From positions 6,409-44,967 of the forward strand of contig DJVJ01000062.1 of NCBI GenBank assembly GCA_002441135.1: a DNA stretch of 38,559 bases. Reading direction: 5' to 3'. This document shows positions 1 through 8,177 of the stretch, in pieces (the stretch's first letter is position 1; every line of letters begins with the position of its first letter). This DNA comes from Caryophanales bacterium UBA6259 (GTDB lineage Bacteria > Bacillota > Bacilli > Tepidibacillales > Tepidibacillaceae). The position numbers and the translations under genes are program-made. The notes under the pieces were generated by a model that ran no database searches, was not told the DNA's origin, and saw only the letters and a list, made by a program, of their open reading frames with translations.

Positions 1-1072
1 GAATAATCTCCATATGAAGAAGTCCCAAAAATCCACATCGGAATCCAAATCCTAAAGCAGATGAGGTTTCTGGTTCATATTTTAAAGCAGCATCGTTTAA
101 TTCAAGCTTTTCTAATGCTTCTCTTAAATCATTGTAATCTTGTGTATCTACAGGATATAGTCCACAGAATACCATTGGATTTACTTTACGATAACCAGGT
201 AACGGCTCTGCTGCCGGGTTATTTGCGCCAGTAATTGTATCTCCAACACGTGTATCCTTCACGTTTTTAATGGCAGCAACTAAAAATCCTACATCACCAA
301 CGGTAAGCTCGTCCACAATGGTCATCTTCGGCTTAAATGCACCAACCTCGATTACCTCAAAGGTTTTTCCAGTTGCCATCATTTTAATCTTCATTCCTGG
401 TTTAATACTACCATCAACTACTCTTAAATAAGTAATAACCCCTTTATAGGCATCATAGTGCGAGTCAAAAATCAGGGCCTTTAATGGTTTATCTGGATCA
501 CCTGTAGGTGCTGGTACCTTTTGCACAATTTGCTCCAAAATATCTTCGATTCCAATTCCCGCTTTTGCTGAAGCTAGTACCGCGTCTGAAGCATCCAGTC
601 CAATGATTTCTTCAATTTCATCCTTCACCCGTTCAGGCTCTGCACTAGGAAGATCAATTTTATTAATAACTGGAACAATTTCTAAGTCGTTTTCTAAAGC
701 TAAATAAACATTGGCTAAGGTCTGAGCTTCGATTCCTTGGGCTGCATCTACCACTAGTACAGCACCTTCACAAGCTGCAAGGGAACGAGAAACCTCATAA
801 GTAAAATCGACATGTCCAGGAGTGTCAATTAAATTTAAGATATATTCCTGTCCATCTCTAGCTTTATAATTTAAGCGAACTGCTTGTAATTTAATCGTAA
901 TTCCACGTTCACGTTCTAAATCCATTTGATCCAAAACCTGTTCTTCCATTTCACGCGCTGTCAATGTCCCAGTCTTTTCTAGAATCCGATCGGCTAGTGT
1001 CGACTTTCCATGGTCAATGTGTGCAATAATGGAAAAATTGCGGATTTTCTTCTGTCTTTCTAATTCGTTCAT
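1..1072 (-). CDS. lepA: Elongation factor 4 (LepA), N-terminal part; runs off the window
   Basis: Translational GTPase that acts on the ribosome (back-translocation or late initiation role in the family). Reading the minus strand from ATG at 1072 gives MNELERQKKIRNFSIIAHID, then the P-loop HGKST, the G3 box DTPGHVDF and the G4 box NKIDLP, followed by EF-Tu domain 2 and the start of the EF-G-like domain III. About 357 codons are present; the family is near 600 residues, so the C-terminal 40% lies beyond base 1. A GGAGGAG ribosome site sits just upstream (1081-1087), and the gene has its own promoter. lepA after spoIIP-yqxA is the conserved Bacillus order. Confidence 0.97.
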   Translation of the reverse strand, partial: MNELERQKKIRNFSIIAHIDHGKSTLADRILEKTGTLTAREMEEQVLDQMDLERERGITIKLQAVRLNYKARDGQEYILNLIDTPGHVDFTYEVSRSLAACEGAVLVVDAAQGIEAQTLANVYLALENDLEIVPVINKIDLPSAEPERVKDEIEEIIGLDASDAVLASAKAGIGIEDILEQIVQKVPAPTGDPDKPLKALIFDSHYDAYKGVITYLRVVDGSIKPGMKIKMMATGKTFEVIEVGAFKPKMTIVDELTVGDVGFLVAAIKNVKDTRVGDTITGANNPAAEPLPGYRKVNPMVFCGLYPVDTQDYNDLREALEKLELNDAALKYEPETSSALGFGFRCGFLGLLHMEII

Positions 1073-1122
1073 TAATAAATCTCCTCCTACAACTGTAACA
1101 AGCCATGAGTCCAATTCATTTT

Positions 1123-1151
1123 ATTATATCAATTTAAAAATAGAGATACAA
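1123..1151 (-). promoter_or_regulatory. Sigma-A promoter of lepA
   Basis: On the minus strand TTGTAT (1146-1151) and TATAAT (1123-1128) are separated by exactly 17 bases, placing the start of transcription near 1116, about 45 bases before the lepA ATG. It reads away from the yqxA terminator, so lepA is transcribed separately from spoIIP-yqxA. Confidence 0.7.
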
Positions 1152-1156
1152 TATAA

Positions 1157-1240
1157 TTAGAAAAGCTTGGCTTTTGCTAGCCTTTTTAGGCGTAGGCAAA
1201 AGGTTAGCTGCTCTTATTTCGAATAGGAAAATCCTATTCG
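1157..1240. repeat. Dispersed intergenic repeat, copy A
   Basis: An 84-base stretch starting ttagaaaagcttggcttttg and ending in the inverted pair gaataggaaaatcctattcg. It is closely similar to 14809-14904 and contains the shared core gcgtaggca-aaggttagctgctcttatttcg. The first ~25 bases recur at 1242-1265. It lies between the lepA promoter and the yqxA terminator and has no coding potential that I can see. Confidence 0.7.
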
Positions 1241-1277
1241 ATTAGAAAAGCTTGGCTTTTGCCAGCCAGATGACGCA

Positions 1278-1328
1278 AGAAAAAGAAGAGCCAAGCTGAT
1301 TTTTTTATCAGATTAACTCTTCTTATGT
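1278..1328 (-). terminator. Terminator of the gpr-spoIIP-yqxA direction
   Basis: AAGAAGAG (1283-1290) pairs with CTCTTCTT (1317-1324), with an inner CTGAT/ATCAG helix around a T-rich loop. On the minus strand the hairpin is followed by TTTTTC. It lies 30 bases after the yqxA stop. Confidence 0.65.
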
Positions 1329-1357
1329 TCAATGTTCATTTTCAAAAATAGATTAAA

Positions 1358-1759
1358 TTAATTAATGATGATTTTACTTAGATAATTAAGCCCTTTTTCT
1401 GTTCCTATTTGGATTACATGACCTAATTTGTTCCCTACTTTACTCAAAAAAGGAGTTGTTTCACTTCCTTGTCCGCTATTGGTTTGATTTGTTTGATTAG
1501 CTTGATTTGTAGTAGCTTGAGAATTATTATTCTGTTTTTGTTCTGAGCCGCCTGCCGGAATTTGTGTTTCCACGGTTTTTCCAAGAACCTTTATCGCTAA
1601 TTTTTGATCTGTTTGAGTAACATAAAAGCTTTGAGGAGCTGTTTCACTATTTCCTGCTACCCGATTTATGCCATGTTCTGCGAACGAAATGCCAATAATA
1701 ATTCCAAAAATAAGTAATACGGACAAAAATAGAAATTGAAGCGAGTTTTTTATCATCAT
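1358..1759 (-). CDS. yqxA: YqxA-like membrane-anchored protein (DUF3679 type)
   Basis: A 133-residue protein with one hydrophobic segment at about residues 8-27, then a polar stretch rich in Gln, Asn and Thr (about residues 70-105) and a short C-terminal tail. It begins 7 bases after the spoIIP stop with an aGGGGGA ribosome site, and sits between spoIIP and lepA exactly where Bacillus subtilis has yqxA. The name rests mainly on this position and on size and topology; the molecular role is unknown. Coupling to spoIIP suggests expression during sporulation, but that is inference. A terminator follows it. Confidence 0.7.
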   Translation of the reverse strand: MMIKNSLQFLFLSVLLIFGIIIGISFAEHGINRVAGNSETAPQSFYVTQTDQKLAIKVLGKTVETQIPAGGSEQKQNNNSQATTNQANQTNQTNSGQGSETTPFLSKVGNKLGHVIQIGTEKGLNYLSKIIIN

Positions 1760-1766
1760 TATCCCC

Positions 1767-2912
1767 CTATTGTTCAGAAGGCTCTACTATTGTATTCACC
1801 TTTACTGCTTGCCAATATATATCAGCAATTGCTTCTGCTAAAGCTTTTGCAGAACGATATTCATCCTCTATGGTATTATAATGACCACCGATTTCTACAG
1901 TTAAACTATATGGAGAAACCGATTGATTATATTCTCCATTAGTTCCTGCAGATTTGGGCTTTTCAATAATCCCCTTAGAAATACCTGGATATAATCGATT
2001 TAATGTTTCGTTTATTGTTTCTGCTAACTGTTTGTTTTGTTGATAATTTTTATTTCCTGTTCCTATGACAAAGGAAATTAATGCATAATCCTTTCCATTA
2101 ATCTTAGTTGTGGTTAAAGATTTATCTTTTTTAGGTGGAGCGTCCCGATGAATATCAAGTACAAAACGATAATCCTTATTTTGCTGCAAGGCTGTCTTTA
2201 CTGTTCCTAAAGAATGAGCATACGCAAGACTGTAATGTTCTAAATCTGGATAGTAATCTTCATCAGATATGACTGAGCCAATCCCTAATTTGTCTAATTC
2301 TTCGCCAAGCTTTTTTCCTACTAACGTGATATTTACCTTTTCATCATAAACAATCACTTGTTCATTGCCATATAGTTTCTTGGTCTCTGGTACAAAGGAT
2401 TCTCGATTATGAGTATGATAAATAAATACGGCATTCTTTTTTTCTGTTGTTGCAGCAGGAATTTGGCCATTATTGGATTGCTCTGCTTTATTCTCCTCAT
2501 GAACCACCAGTTCTTCTGGAGTAGCAGACTCCATCCGATAATCTCCAGCCTCTAAATTAGACGCTAGAAGATGATCCATTTGAGAAAATGATGGTATTTC
2601 TTGTTTAATCCACTGCTCTGGTTTTATATTAGAGAAGCTGAAAAACGGAATTAATGTTTGTTTTTCACCGTTTATCTCTATTTCTTGATGGTTTGCAGTA
2701 GCTTGTACACCTTCCGTCCTAAAAAACGGAATTTCGATGGTGAGAAACTGAAGCAATCTTTCACTAGGCATTTGAAAGGAGCGTCCTACCAATTGATTTA
2801 AATTAGGTAAAGTTTTTGGTAGCTGTACTAACAAGATACTTACTAGCAAAAATAGGATTGCTGTACCAATAGAAAGATTTAGAAAAAACCTTGGTGTTGA
2901 GGGTTGTCTCAT
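1767..2912 (-). CDS. spoIIP: Stage II sporulation protein P, peptidoglycan amidase/endopeptidase
   Basis: Member of the SpoIID-SpoIIM-SpoIIP complex that thins septal peptidoglycan during engulfment; it removes stem peptides and cleaves cross-links. The 381-residue protein has an N-terminal membrane anchor (about residues 11-31) and an amidase-like domain carrying FIYHTHNRESF (His166, His168, Glu171), LDIHRDA (His255) and SLTVEIGGHYNT (Glu340), the family zinc-binding and catalytic signatures. Length is close to the roughly 400 residues of the B. subtilis protein. It lies 75 bases after gpr and 7 bases before yqxA, as in Bacillus. Confidence 0.96.
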   Translation of the reverse strand: MRQPSTPRFFLNLSIGTAILFLLVSILLVQLPKTLPNLNQLVGRSFQMPSERLLQFLTIEIPFFRTEGVQATANHQEIEINGEKQTLIPFFSFSNIKPEQWIKQEIPSFSQMDHLLASNLEAGDYRMESATPEELVVHEENKAEQSNNGQIPAATTEKKNAVFIYHTHNRESFVPETKKLYGNEQVIVYDEKVNITLVGKKLGEELDKLGIGSVISDEDYYPDLEHYSLAYAHSLGTVKTALQQNKDYRFVLDIHRDAPPKKDKSLTTTKINGKDYALISFVIGTGNKNYQQNKQLAETINETLNRLYPGISKGIIEKPKSAGTNGEYNQSVSPYSLTVEIGGHYNTIEDEYRSAKALAEAIADIYWQAVKVNTIVEPSEQ

Positions 2913-2987
2913 ATTTCATCCTTTCCCCCTTTTGCTGATAGCTTGTTCATTAGTATCCTATGAGGGGAAAGAATGAAATAGAACTAA

Positions 2988-4037
2988 TTAATGAGTAATG
3001 GCTGAAACATTTTCTGCCGTTACACTTTCGTGAAGTGCAATATTTAACCCATCCGCGATCACATCAGCCATATTTTCAATAAATGCATCCACTTCTTTTG
3101 GTGTAACCATTAAATTATGACCCAATGGAGATAATACTTCATGAATTAATTGTCGTTTATCATTTTCCTCTAAAGCACCTACCATCCCCATAAATCGCTG
3201 ATGATTCTCTGGATTTTTGGATGGACTCTCAAAAGGATTTCTTACATCCATTTGATTTCCTAAGTGCTTTAGGATGTAATCTATGGTGTCACTAGTAATT
3301 GATACAGCATCAACAACTGTTGGAACCCCAATTGCAATTACTGGAACGCCAAGGTTTTCTTTATCTAAAGCTTTACGTTTATTCCCTACACCAGAACCCG
3401 GATGAATACCGGTGTCTGCAATTTGGATTGTTGTATTTACTCTCTCAATGGAGCGTGAAGCTAAGGCATCAATGGCAATCACTAAATCCGGCTTACTATT
3501 TTCTACAACTCCTTTTACCACTTCACTGGTTTCTATGCCTGTAATTCCTAATACACCAGGGGCAATCGCACTGACTGGCCGGAAACCATCATTTACTTGA
3601 TCAGGCATTAGTTCGAATAGATGCCTAGTGATGAGTAATCGTTCAACTACTAAAGGACCTAATGCATCTGGTGTCACATTCCAATTGCCTAGTCCAACCA
3701 CTAATATTTTGGCATCCTCTTTAATATTCAACATTTTTAGATAAGCTCGAAATTCCTTCGCAAACATATCGGTCACTTTATTTTGATGATCAATGTCCTG
3801 TCTTCTTAATCCTAATGCTTCAAATGTAAGATAGTGACCGGGACGTTTATTTAATATTTTCGCTCCCTGATCATTTTCTATTGAAATTCTAGTTAAATGA
3901 ACACCCTCTTCACTCGTTTCTTCAATATGAACACCAGGTATTTGTTTATCTCCACTTTGCTCAACGGCTAATTGATGACTTTCTAATGCTAAATCAGTTC
4001 GCACCTGATAAACACTTAAATCTAAACCTTTATCCAT
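2988..4037 (-). CDS. gpr: Germination protease GPR
   Basis: Aspartate-type endopeptidase that degrades small acid-soluble proteins when spores germinate. It is made as an inactive precursor that cleaves itself; the N-terminus MDKGLDLSVYQVRTDLA resembles the removable propeptide of the family. Asp124 (in NWNVTPDALGP) and Asp190 (in VIAIDALASR) match the two catalytic aspartates. At 349 residues it is slightly shorter than the B. subtilis enzyme. It is divergent from rpsT and followed by spoIIP. Forespore sigma-factor control would be expected, but I could not settle a convincing promoter by eye. Confidence 0.96.
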   Translation of the reverse strand: MDKGLDLSVYQVRTDLALESHQLAVEQSGDKQIPGVHIEETSEEGVHLTRISIENDQGAKILNKRPGHYLTFEALGLRRQDIDHQNKVTDMFAKEFRAYLKMLNIKEDAKILVVGLGNWNVTPDALGPLVVERLLITRHLFELMPDQVNDGFRPVSAIAPGVLGITGIETSEVVKGVVENSKPDLVIAIDALASRSIERVNTTIQIADTGIHPGSGVGNKRKALDKENLGVPVIAIGVPTVVDAVSITSDTIDYILKHLGNQMDVRNPFESPSKNPENHQRFMGMVGALEENDKRQLIHEVLSPLGHNLMVTPKEVDAFIENMADVIADGLNIALHESVTAENVSAITH

Positions 4038-4122
4038 TGCTTGATTCCTCCTTCCAAATCTCTTATTTGTTAGTTTTCTTATAAAATGGAAAACTTATTC
4101 TCTTTGATTTTCACAGGAATTC

Positions 4123-4151
4123 TTGCTTTTTAGGCTGTGACATGTTAGAAT
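4123..4151 (+). promoter_or_regulatory. Sigma-A promoter of rpsT
   Basis: TTGCTT (4123-4128) and TAGAAT (4146-4151) with a 17-base spacer lie 39 bases upstream of the rpsT ATG. They are followed by an aggaggtga ribosome site. Confidence 0.6.
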
Positions 4152-4189
4152 ATCATTTGTTGTATATGGAATACAGGAGGTGAACGTTC

Positions 4190-4462
4190 ATGCCTAATAT
4201 CAAGTCTGCGATTAAACGCGTAAAGCAAACTAAAGTTAAAAATGCTAAAAATGCTGCACAAAAATCTGCACTTCGCACAGCTATCAAAAGCTTTGAAGTA
4301 GCAGTACTAAACAATAACGTGGAGCTAGCAAAAACTACTCTTTTAAATGCAACTAAGAAGATTGACAAAGCAGTAACTAAAGGTCTTCTTCATAAAAATG
4401 CAGCTGCTCGTCAAAAGTCTCGCTTAACTAAGAAATTCAATAGCTTAAGTGTAACTGCATAA
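4190..4462 (+). CDS. rpsT: Small ribosomal subunit protein bS20
   Basis: Primary 16S rRNA-binding protein of the 30S subunit. The 90-residue, strongly basic, Ala- and Lys-rich helical protein begins MPNIKSAIKRVKQTK and contains the family stretch SALRTAIKSFEVAV; its length is typical. The ribosome site aggaggtga precedes ATG at 4190. It is monocistronic, transcribed opposite to the neighbouring gpr and holA, and ends at a strong hairpin shared with holA. This orientation flip between gpr and holA is the standard Bacillus arrangement. Confidence 0.98.
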   Translation: MPNIKSAIKRVKQTKVKNAKNAAQKSALRTAIKSFEVAVLNNNVELAKTTLLNATKKIDKAVTKGLLHKNAAARQKSRLTKKFNSLSVTA

Positions 4463-4509
4463 TATATGTCCTTATACGTATATTATATTTAACATATGAG
4501 AAATAAATT

Positions 4510-4536
4510 AAGACGACCATTATGGTCGTCTTTTTG
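4510..4536. terminator. Bidirectional terminator between rpsT and holA
   Basis: GACGACCA (4512-4519) and TGGTCGTC (4523-4530) form a perfect stem with a TTA loop, flanked by an A-run on the left and TTTTT on the right. It can end rpsT on the plus strand and holA (stop at 4549) on the minus strand. Confidence 0.85.
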
Positions 4537-4548
4537 ATGTGAGTTAAA

Positions 4549-5541
4549 TTAATGTGATTGCATTAAATTTTTCAAATAGAAGATAAACATTTCTAAAGCG
4601 AGCACTTTCTCTTTTCTTCCTGTTTTGATTTCGTAGTCTATTTCCGCTAGCTGTTTAATGATTTTCTTCAATTGAGGATCAGAAAATGCTGTACTCTGCT
4701 GTAAGGCTATTTTTATTGCATATGGGTGTGCACCAATCTGACTCCCTATTTGTTGATGAGAATAACCTTTTTGGTACATCTCCTTTGCTAGCATCATTAT
4801 TCGAAATTGACGTGCTAGAAGGGCAATAATTTTAACGGGTTCTTCTTTATTTAACAAAAGATCATAAAGCACAGTAAACGCCTGTTCATATTGAAGATTT
4901 GCTAAATGCTCTGATAGGGCAAAAACATTTTGTTCCATTGTTCTTGCACCTAGTTCCTCTACAACGGCTTTGGTAATCTTTCCGTTTTCTCCTACAAAGA
5001 TTGCCATTTTCTTTATTTCTTGTGCCAGTAGCTTTAAGTCTGGTCCTGAGGTATTGACCAGTAATTCAGCTGCTTCCTCTGCAATGCTTACTTTTTCTTC
5101 TTTTCCTTTATTTTGAATCCATCCTAAAAGTTCTTCTCCCTTTAGGGTATTAAAACTTTTTATTGTACCTTGCTCCTTCAATCGCTTAACAATTTTCTTT
5201 CGTTCATCTAGCTTTTCATAAGGAACCCAAAAGATAATCGTACTATAGTCAGGAGGGCTTTGAATCAAATGCTCTAGCCCAGCTAAATCATGCTCTATTT
5301 TTAATTTTTGCCCTGTAAAAAGAAGGGCATTTTTAGCTAAAACGACTTTATGCCCGGCAATAAAAGGTAAAGTCTCTGCTTCTTCCACTACATTTTCTAG
5401 TGGTTCATTTAATAAATCATATGTAAAAAAGTTCATATCCTTTTCATCATTAGAAAGTCGTTTATTTATGATACTAGTAACTGCTTGCTCGATAAGATAA
5501 TTTTCCGTTCCATAAAATAGATAAATCGATTGATTAGCCAT
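4549..5541 (-). CDS. holA: DNA polymerase III subunit delta
   Basis: Clamp-loader subunit that opens the beta sliding clamp (YqeN in B. subtilis). The ATG at 5541 (MANQSIYLFYGTENYLIEQA) is chosen because an AGGAGGT site lies at 5547-5553; a longer reading upstream would need a non-ATG start and would swallow that site. The 330-residue product has the degenerate AAA+ fold of delta: an N-terminal beta-alpha part, the helical lid around RTMEQNVFALSEHL, and a C-terminal all-helical collar domain. It converges with rpsT. In Bacillus it usually follows comEC closely; here a sigma/anti-sigma pair and a transporter intervene. Confidence 0.95.
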   Translation of the reverse strand: MANQSIYLFYGTENYLIEQAVTSIINKRLSNDEKDMNFFTYDLLNEPLENVVEEAETLPFIAGHKVVLAKNALLFTGQKLKIEHDLAGLEHLIQSPPDYSTIIFWVPYEKLDERKKIVKRLKEQGTIKSFNTLKGEELLGWIQNKGKEEKVSIAEEAAELLVNTSGPDLKLLAQEIKKMAIFVGENGKITKAVVEELGARTMEQNVFALSEHLANLQYEQAFTVLYDLLLNKEEPVKIIALLARQFRIMMLAKEMYQKGYSHQQIGSQIGAHPYAIKIALQQSTAFSDPQLKKIIKQLAEIDYEIKTGRKEKVLALEMFIFYLKNLMQSH

Positions 5542-5594
5542 GATGAACCTCCTTTTATACCAAGCCAATTATACCATAACAAAAAGAAAGTAAA

Positions 5595-5628
5595 ACAAAA
5601 AACCGTGGCAGGAACCACGGTTCTTTTT
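5595..5628. terminator. Hairpin terminator upstream of holA
   Basis: AACCGTGG (5601-5608) pairs with CCACGGTT (5615-5622) around CAGGAA. T-runs flank both sides (minus-strand TTTTTTG and plus-strand CTTTTTT), so it can stop transcription from the anti-sigma gene and the structured element before holA. Confidence 0.8.
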
Positions 5629-5631
5629 TAG

Positions 5632-5736
5632 CTGTCGCATTTATGTAAACGCCCAAAATTGGGATAGGCTCTTCCCTTTGGGCGGGAAGCTGAAGTCGTA
5701 GTATACTATACGCCACAGCCCCTTTTTATGTGACAG
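5632..5736. repeat. 105-bp structured intergenic element with imperfect terminal inverted repeats
   Basis: CTGTCGCAT (5632-5640) pairs with ATGTGACAG (5728-5736) with one mismatch, closing the element. Inside are CGCCCAAA/TTTGGGCG (5650-5657/5677-5684) with an inner GGGA/TCCC helix, and a second hairpin GCTG/CAGC (5689-5692/5716-5719) around cgtagtatactatacg. This gives a three-way-junction fold. It is more GC-rich than its surroundings. It may be a small RNA, or a MITE- or REP-like mobile palindrome; I do not recognise the family. Confidence 0.55.
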
Positions 5737-5744
5737 TTTTTACT

Positions 5745-6617
5745 CTATTTTTCTGCTATTTTTTCTTCTGTTTTTTTCACTAAATCAATTTGATATTTTG
5801 CAACAAGCTGATTCTTTTGGTCATATAAAGAATAGATAATGATGTTTGAATTATTTTCTGAGAACTGCCATTCCATTCGAAGTCCTGCATCCCAAGGTGC
5901 AGTTCGATAAATTTCACGTTCTTGTTCAATGACAACTAATTGATGCTCTTCTTCTGCAACCTGATAGACAGGAGCACTGGTTAATGATGCATTAGAATCT
6001 GACATCTCTTTCATAGATGCTTCATTATTTTGTGCTGAATCTTCTACTGCAAATCCCGTAATCCCCATATTCTCTCCTGCATCCAGTTGTTGGTCTTTTG
6101 ATTCAGCAATTGGCGCCTCTGTAATAGCCATCTGCATGGATTTCTCTTGACTGGATTCAGAACTCATATACTGTGTATTTGCAAGATAATAGATAGGAAT
6201 TAAGGCAAGCATTAAAGATGCCACAAGAAGTGTTTTGTGCCAAGGCTTCAATCCTATGCTTTTGCTCCAGGAATTTTTAGATTCAAATTTACCTGTATGA
6301 TTTTCAAAATTTATAGCATTTGTATTATTACTTTCCTTTAAAGTTGGTGACTTGTACTCTGTAGTTGATTGTTCTATAGTTGGTTGCTCTATACTAGGAA
6401 GCTTACCCTCAGTGATTAGTAAATCAACGATACTTCCTTCCATCTTAACCTCAGGTAGATAACTTAAAATCTGATCTAGCTTTTGCAGATCTTCTTCATA
6501 CTGTTGACATTGATGACAAGCTAAGAGGTGCTCATCAAGAACCATAATACTATCTTTATCTAATTCGTTATCTAATTTTAGGCTGATATATTCTTTTGCT
6601 GTTTCACAAGTGATCAT
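5745..6617 (-). CDS. Zinc-finger anti-sigma factor of an ECF sigma pair
   Basis: The 290-residue protein starts with a ZAS-type domain: His30, Cys34 and Cys37 form the H-x3-C-x2-C signature (EHLLACHQC) that binds the cognate sigma factor. A single membrane segment lies at about residues 129-147, followed by an extracytoplasmic domain of about 140 residues with many acidic and polar residues. Its ATG overlaps the sigma-factor stop by one base (TAATG), so the two are translationally coupled. The membrane topology suggests envelope signal sensing with release of the sigma factor by regulated proteolysis; the signal is unknown. Confidence 0.88.
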   Translation of the reverse strand: MITCETAKEYISLKLDNELDKDSIMVLDEHLLACHQCQQYEEDLQKLDQILSYLPEVKMEGSIVDLLITEGKLPSIEQPTIEQSTTEYKSPTLKESNNTNAINFENHTGKFESKNSWSKSIGLKPWHKTLLVASLMLALIPIYYLANTQYMSSESSQEKSMQMAITEAPIAESKDQQLDAGENMGITGFAVEDSAQNNEASMKEMSDSNASLTSAPVYQVAEEEHQLVVIEQEREIYRTAPWDAGLRMEWQFSENNSNIIIYSLYDQKNQLVAKYQIDLVKKTEEKIAEK

Positions 6618-7168
6618 TAATGAACACCTCCTTTTCTTTTGTTCATAACAGCCTGTAGCTGGTCTCTACCACGATGCAAATGCGACTTCACAGTATTGAT
6701 TGGAATATCTAAGGCATTCGCAATCTCCTGATAAGAAAATTCGTGTAAATGCCTTAAAATCATGACTGCTCGAAGTGCTGGAGAAAGCTGATTTATTTCA
6801 ATGATAACTTCCTCAAGAATCAACCTTGTTTCCACATCTTCCTCAAGGTTTTCATTTAAAGTAAGAGGAAGCTCAGAGCCTTCTATAGATATTTCTTCTC
6901 TTCTTTTACGAAAATAATCCATACACAAATTTGTGGTAATTCGTTGTACCCATGTTTTAAATTGTGCCTTCTCTTGAAAGGTATGAAGCTTAGTATAGAC
7001 CTTCATTAATGCATCCTGAGTGACATCCTTCGCATCATGCTCATTTCCCATAAAATAAAAGGCCGTTTTATAGATTGTTGGTTCAATACTTTTTAATAAA
7101 AGGATAAGTGCTTGATTATCTCCAGCTTTGGCTAATTGAACCCATTCTAATTGCTCTTGTTGATTCAC
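6617..7168 (-). CDS. ECF-subfamily RNA polymerase sigma factor
   Basis: Directs RNA polymerase to a stress or envelope regulon. The 183-residue protein has region 2 (FMGNEHDAKDVTQDALMKVY, then FKTWVQRITTNLCMDYFRKR) and region 4 with the helix-turn-helix FSYQEIANALDIPINTVKSH; there is no region 1.1 or 3, as expected for ECF sigma factors. It resembles the SigW/RpoE-like group, but I cannot name it. It starts 17 bases after the EamA transporter stop and is coupled to the downstream anti-sigma gene. I saw no clear autoregulatory ECF promoter in the short spacer. Confidence 0.93.
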   Translation of the reverse strand: MNQQEQLEWVQLAKAGDNQALILLLKSIEPTIYKTAFYFMGNEHDAKDVTQDALMKVYTKLHTFQEKAQFKTWVQRITTNLCMDYFRKRREEISIEGSELPLTLNENLEEDVETRLILEEVIIEINQLSPALRAVMILRHLHEFSYQEIANALDIPINTVKSHLHRGRDQLQAVMNKRKGGVH

Positions 7169-7185
7169 TTCCCCTTCCTCCTCTC

Positions 7186-8103
7186 TTATTGACGCTCTAT
7201 CTGTTTAAAATGTTTCATCCATTGATTACTATTTGCTAACATTACTCCAGAAATAATTAAAATACCTCCAATAATCTGCGTGTGTACCAATTGATCCTTC
7301 AAAAATAGATAGCTTAAAAGTGCTGCAAAGAAAGGGATTAAATTTAGAAAAACAGCTGCTTTTCCTGCCCCTAACTGTATAACCCCTTTGTTCCACCATA
7401 AAAAGGCCAGAAACGAAGCGAAAATTCCGATATAAAGTAACCCAGATATATTTACGAGATTAAAATGTAATGGTTTCACTTGTATATATTCATAAAGTGC
7501 AAAGGGTATTAATGCAATCCAACCAATAAACGCACTTATCGAAGTAACTTGGATGGATGAAATCTCGGCAGTTACCTTTTTCATTAAGATCGAATAGATT
7601 CCCCATAAAATAACGGCGATGATCATAAGTAAATCACCTAAATTGAAATCCCAGTGGAGCAACACACTAAGATCCCCTCTACTAATGACTGTTAGCACAC
7701 CTAAAAAAGAGAGTAATCCTCCAAATCCTTGAAACCAACCTAGCTTTTCTTTAATCACTATCGTGGACAAAATAAGGATCACCATTGGCGATAAAGCATT
7801 TACTAGTGCAGCGTTTACAGAAGTGGTATATTTTACTGCAAAATAAACTAATGTGTTAAAGGCAGAGATACCAGACAGGGCCATTATTCCGATTTCCAGC
7901 CAATACTTTTTGATAAGCAGTTTACTTGGTAATCCTTCTTTATATACGAGAGCACCAAGAAATACTAATGCTATTCCCCAACGAAAAAAGGCCATAATAA
8001 ACGGTGGAATAGTTTGCACTACAACCTTACCAATGACAAAATTGCCACCCCAGAAGACAGTTGTTAATAGAAGCAATATGGTAGCTTTTAAATTAGAATT
8101 CAT
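7186..8103 (-). CDS. EamA-family (DMT) transporter
   Basis: A 305-residue inner-membrane protein with about ten hydrophobic helices arranged as two EamA repeats. Hallmarks are the N-terminal TTVFWGGNFVIGKV stretch and the second-repeat stretch SFLAFLWWNKGVIQLGAGKA. The family exports metabolites such as amino acids or purines; the substrate cannot be told from sequence. It is followed closely by the sigma/anti-sigma genes, which makes co-transcription likely, and it starts about 75 bases after the comEC stop region. Not part of the usual comE-holA neighbourhood. Confidence 0.92.
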   Translation of the reverse strand: MNSNLKATILLLLTTVFWGGNFVIGKVVVQTIPPFIMAFFRWGIALVFLGALVYKEGLPSKLLIKKYWLEIGIMALSGISAFNTLVYFAVKYTTSVNAALVNALSPMVILILSTIVIKEKLGWFQGFGGLLSFLGVLTVISRGDLSVLLHWDFNLGDLLMIIAVILWGIYSILMKKVTAEISSIQVTSISAFIGWIALIPFALYEYIQVKPLHFNLVNISGLLYIGIFASFLAFLWWNKGVIQLGAGKAAVFLNLIPFFAALLSYLFLKDQLVHTQIIGGILIISGVMLANSNQWMKHFKQIERQ

Positions 8104-8177
8104 TTTTTTACTCCTCTTACTTTTCTTTTCTCTTTTAACCCAATTCTTATGATAGCATATCTTCTTTTTATTTACTT

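Noticed and set aside
4038..4122. Forespore (sigma-F/G) promoter of gpr
   Set aside because: GAATA- and CATA-like words occur, but not at the spacing expected; no confident call by eye.
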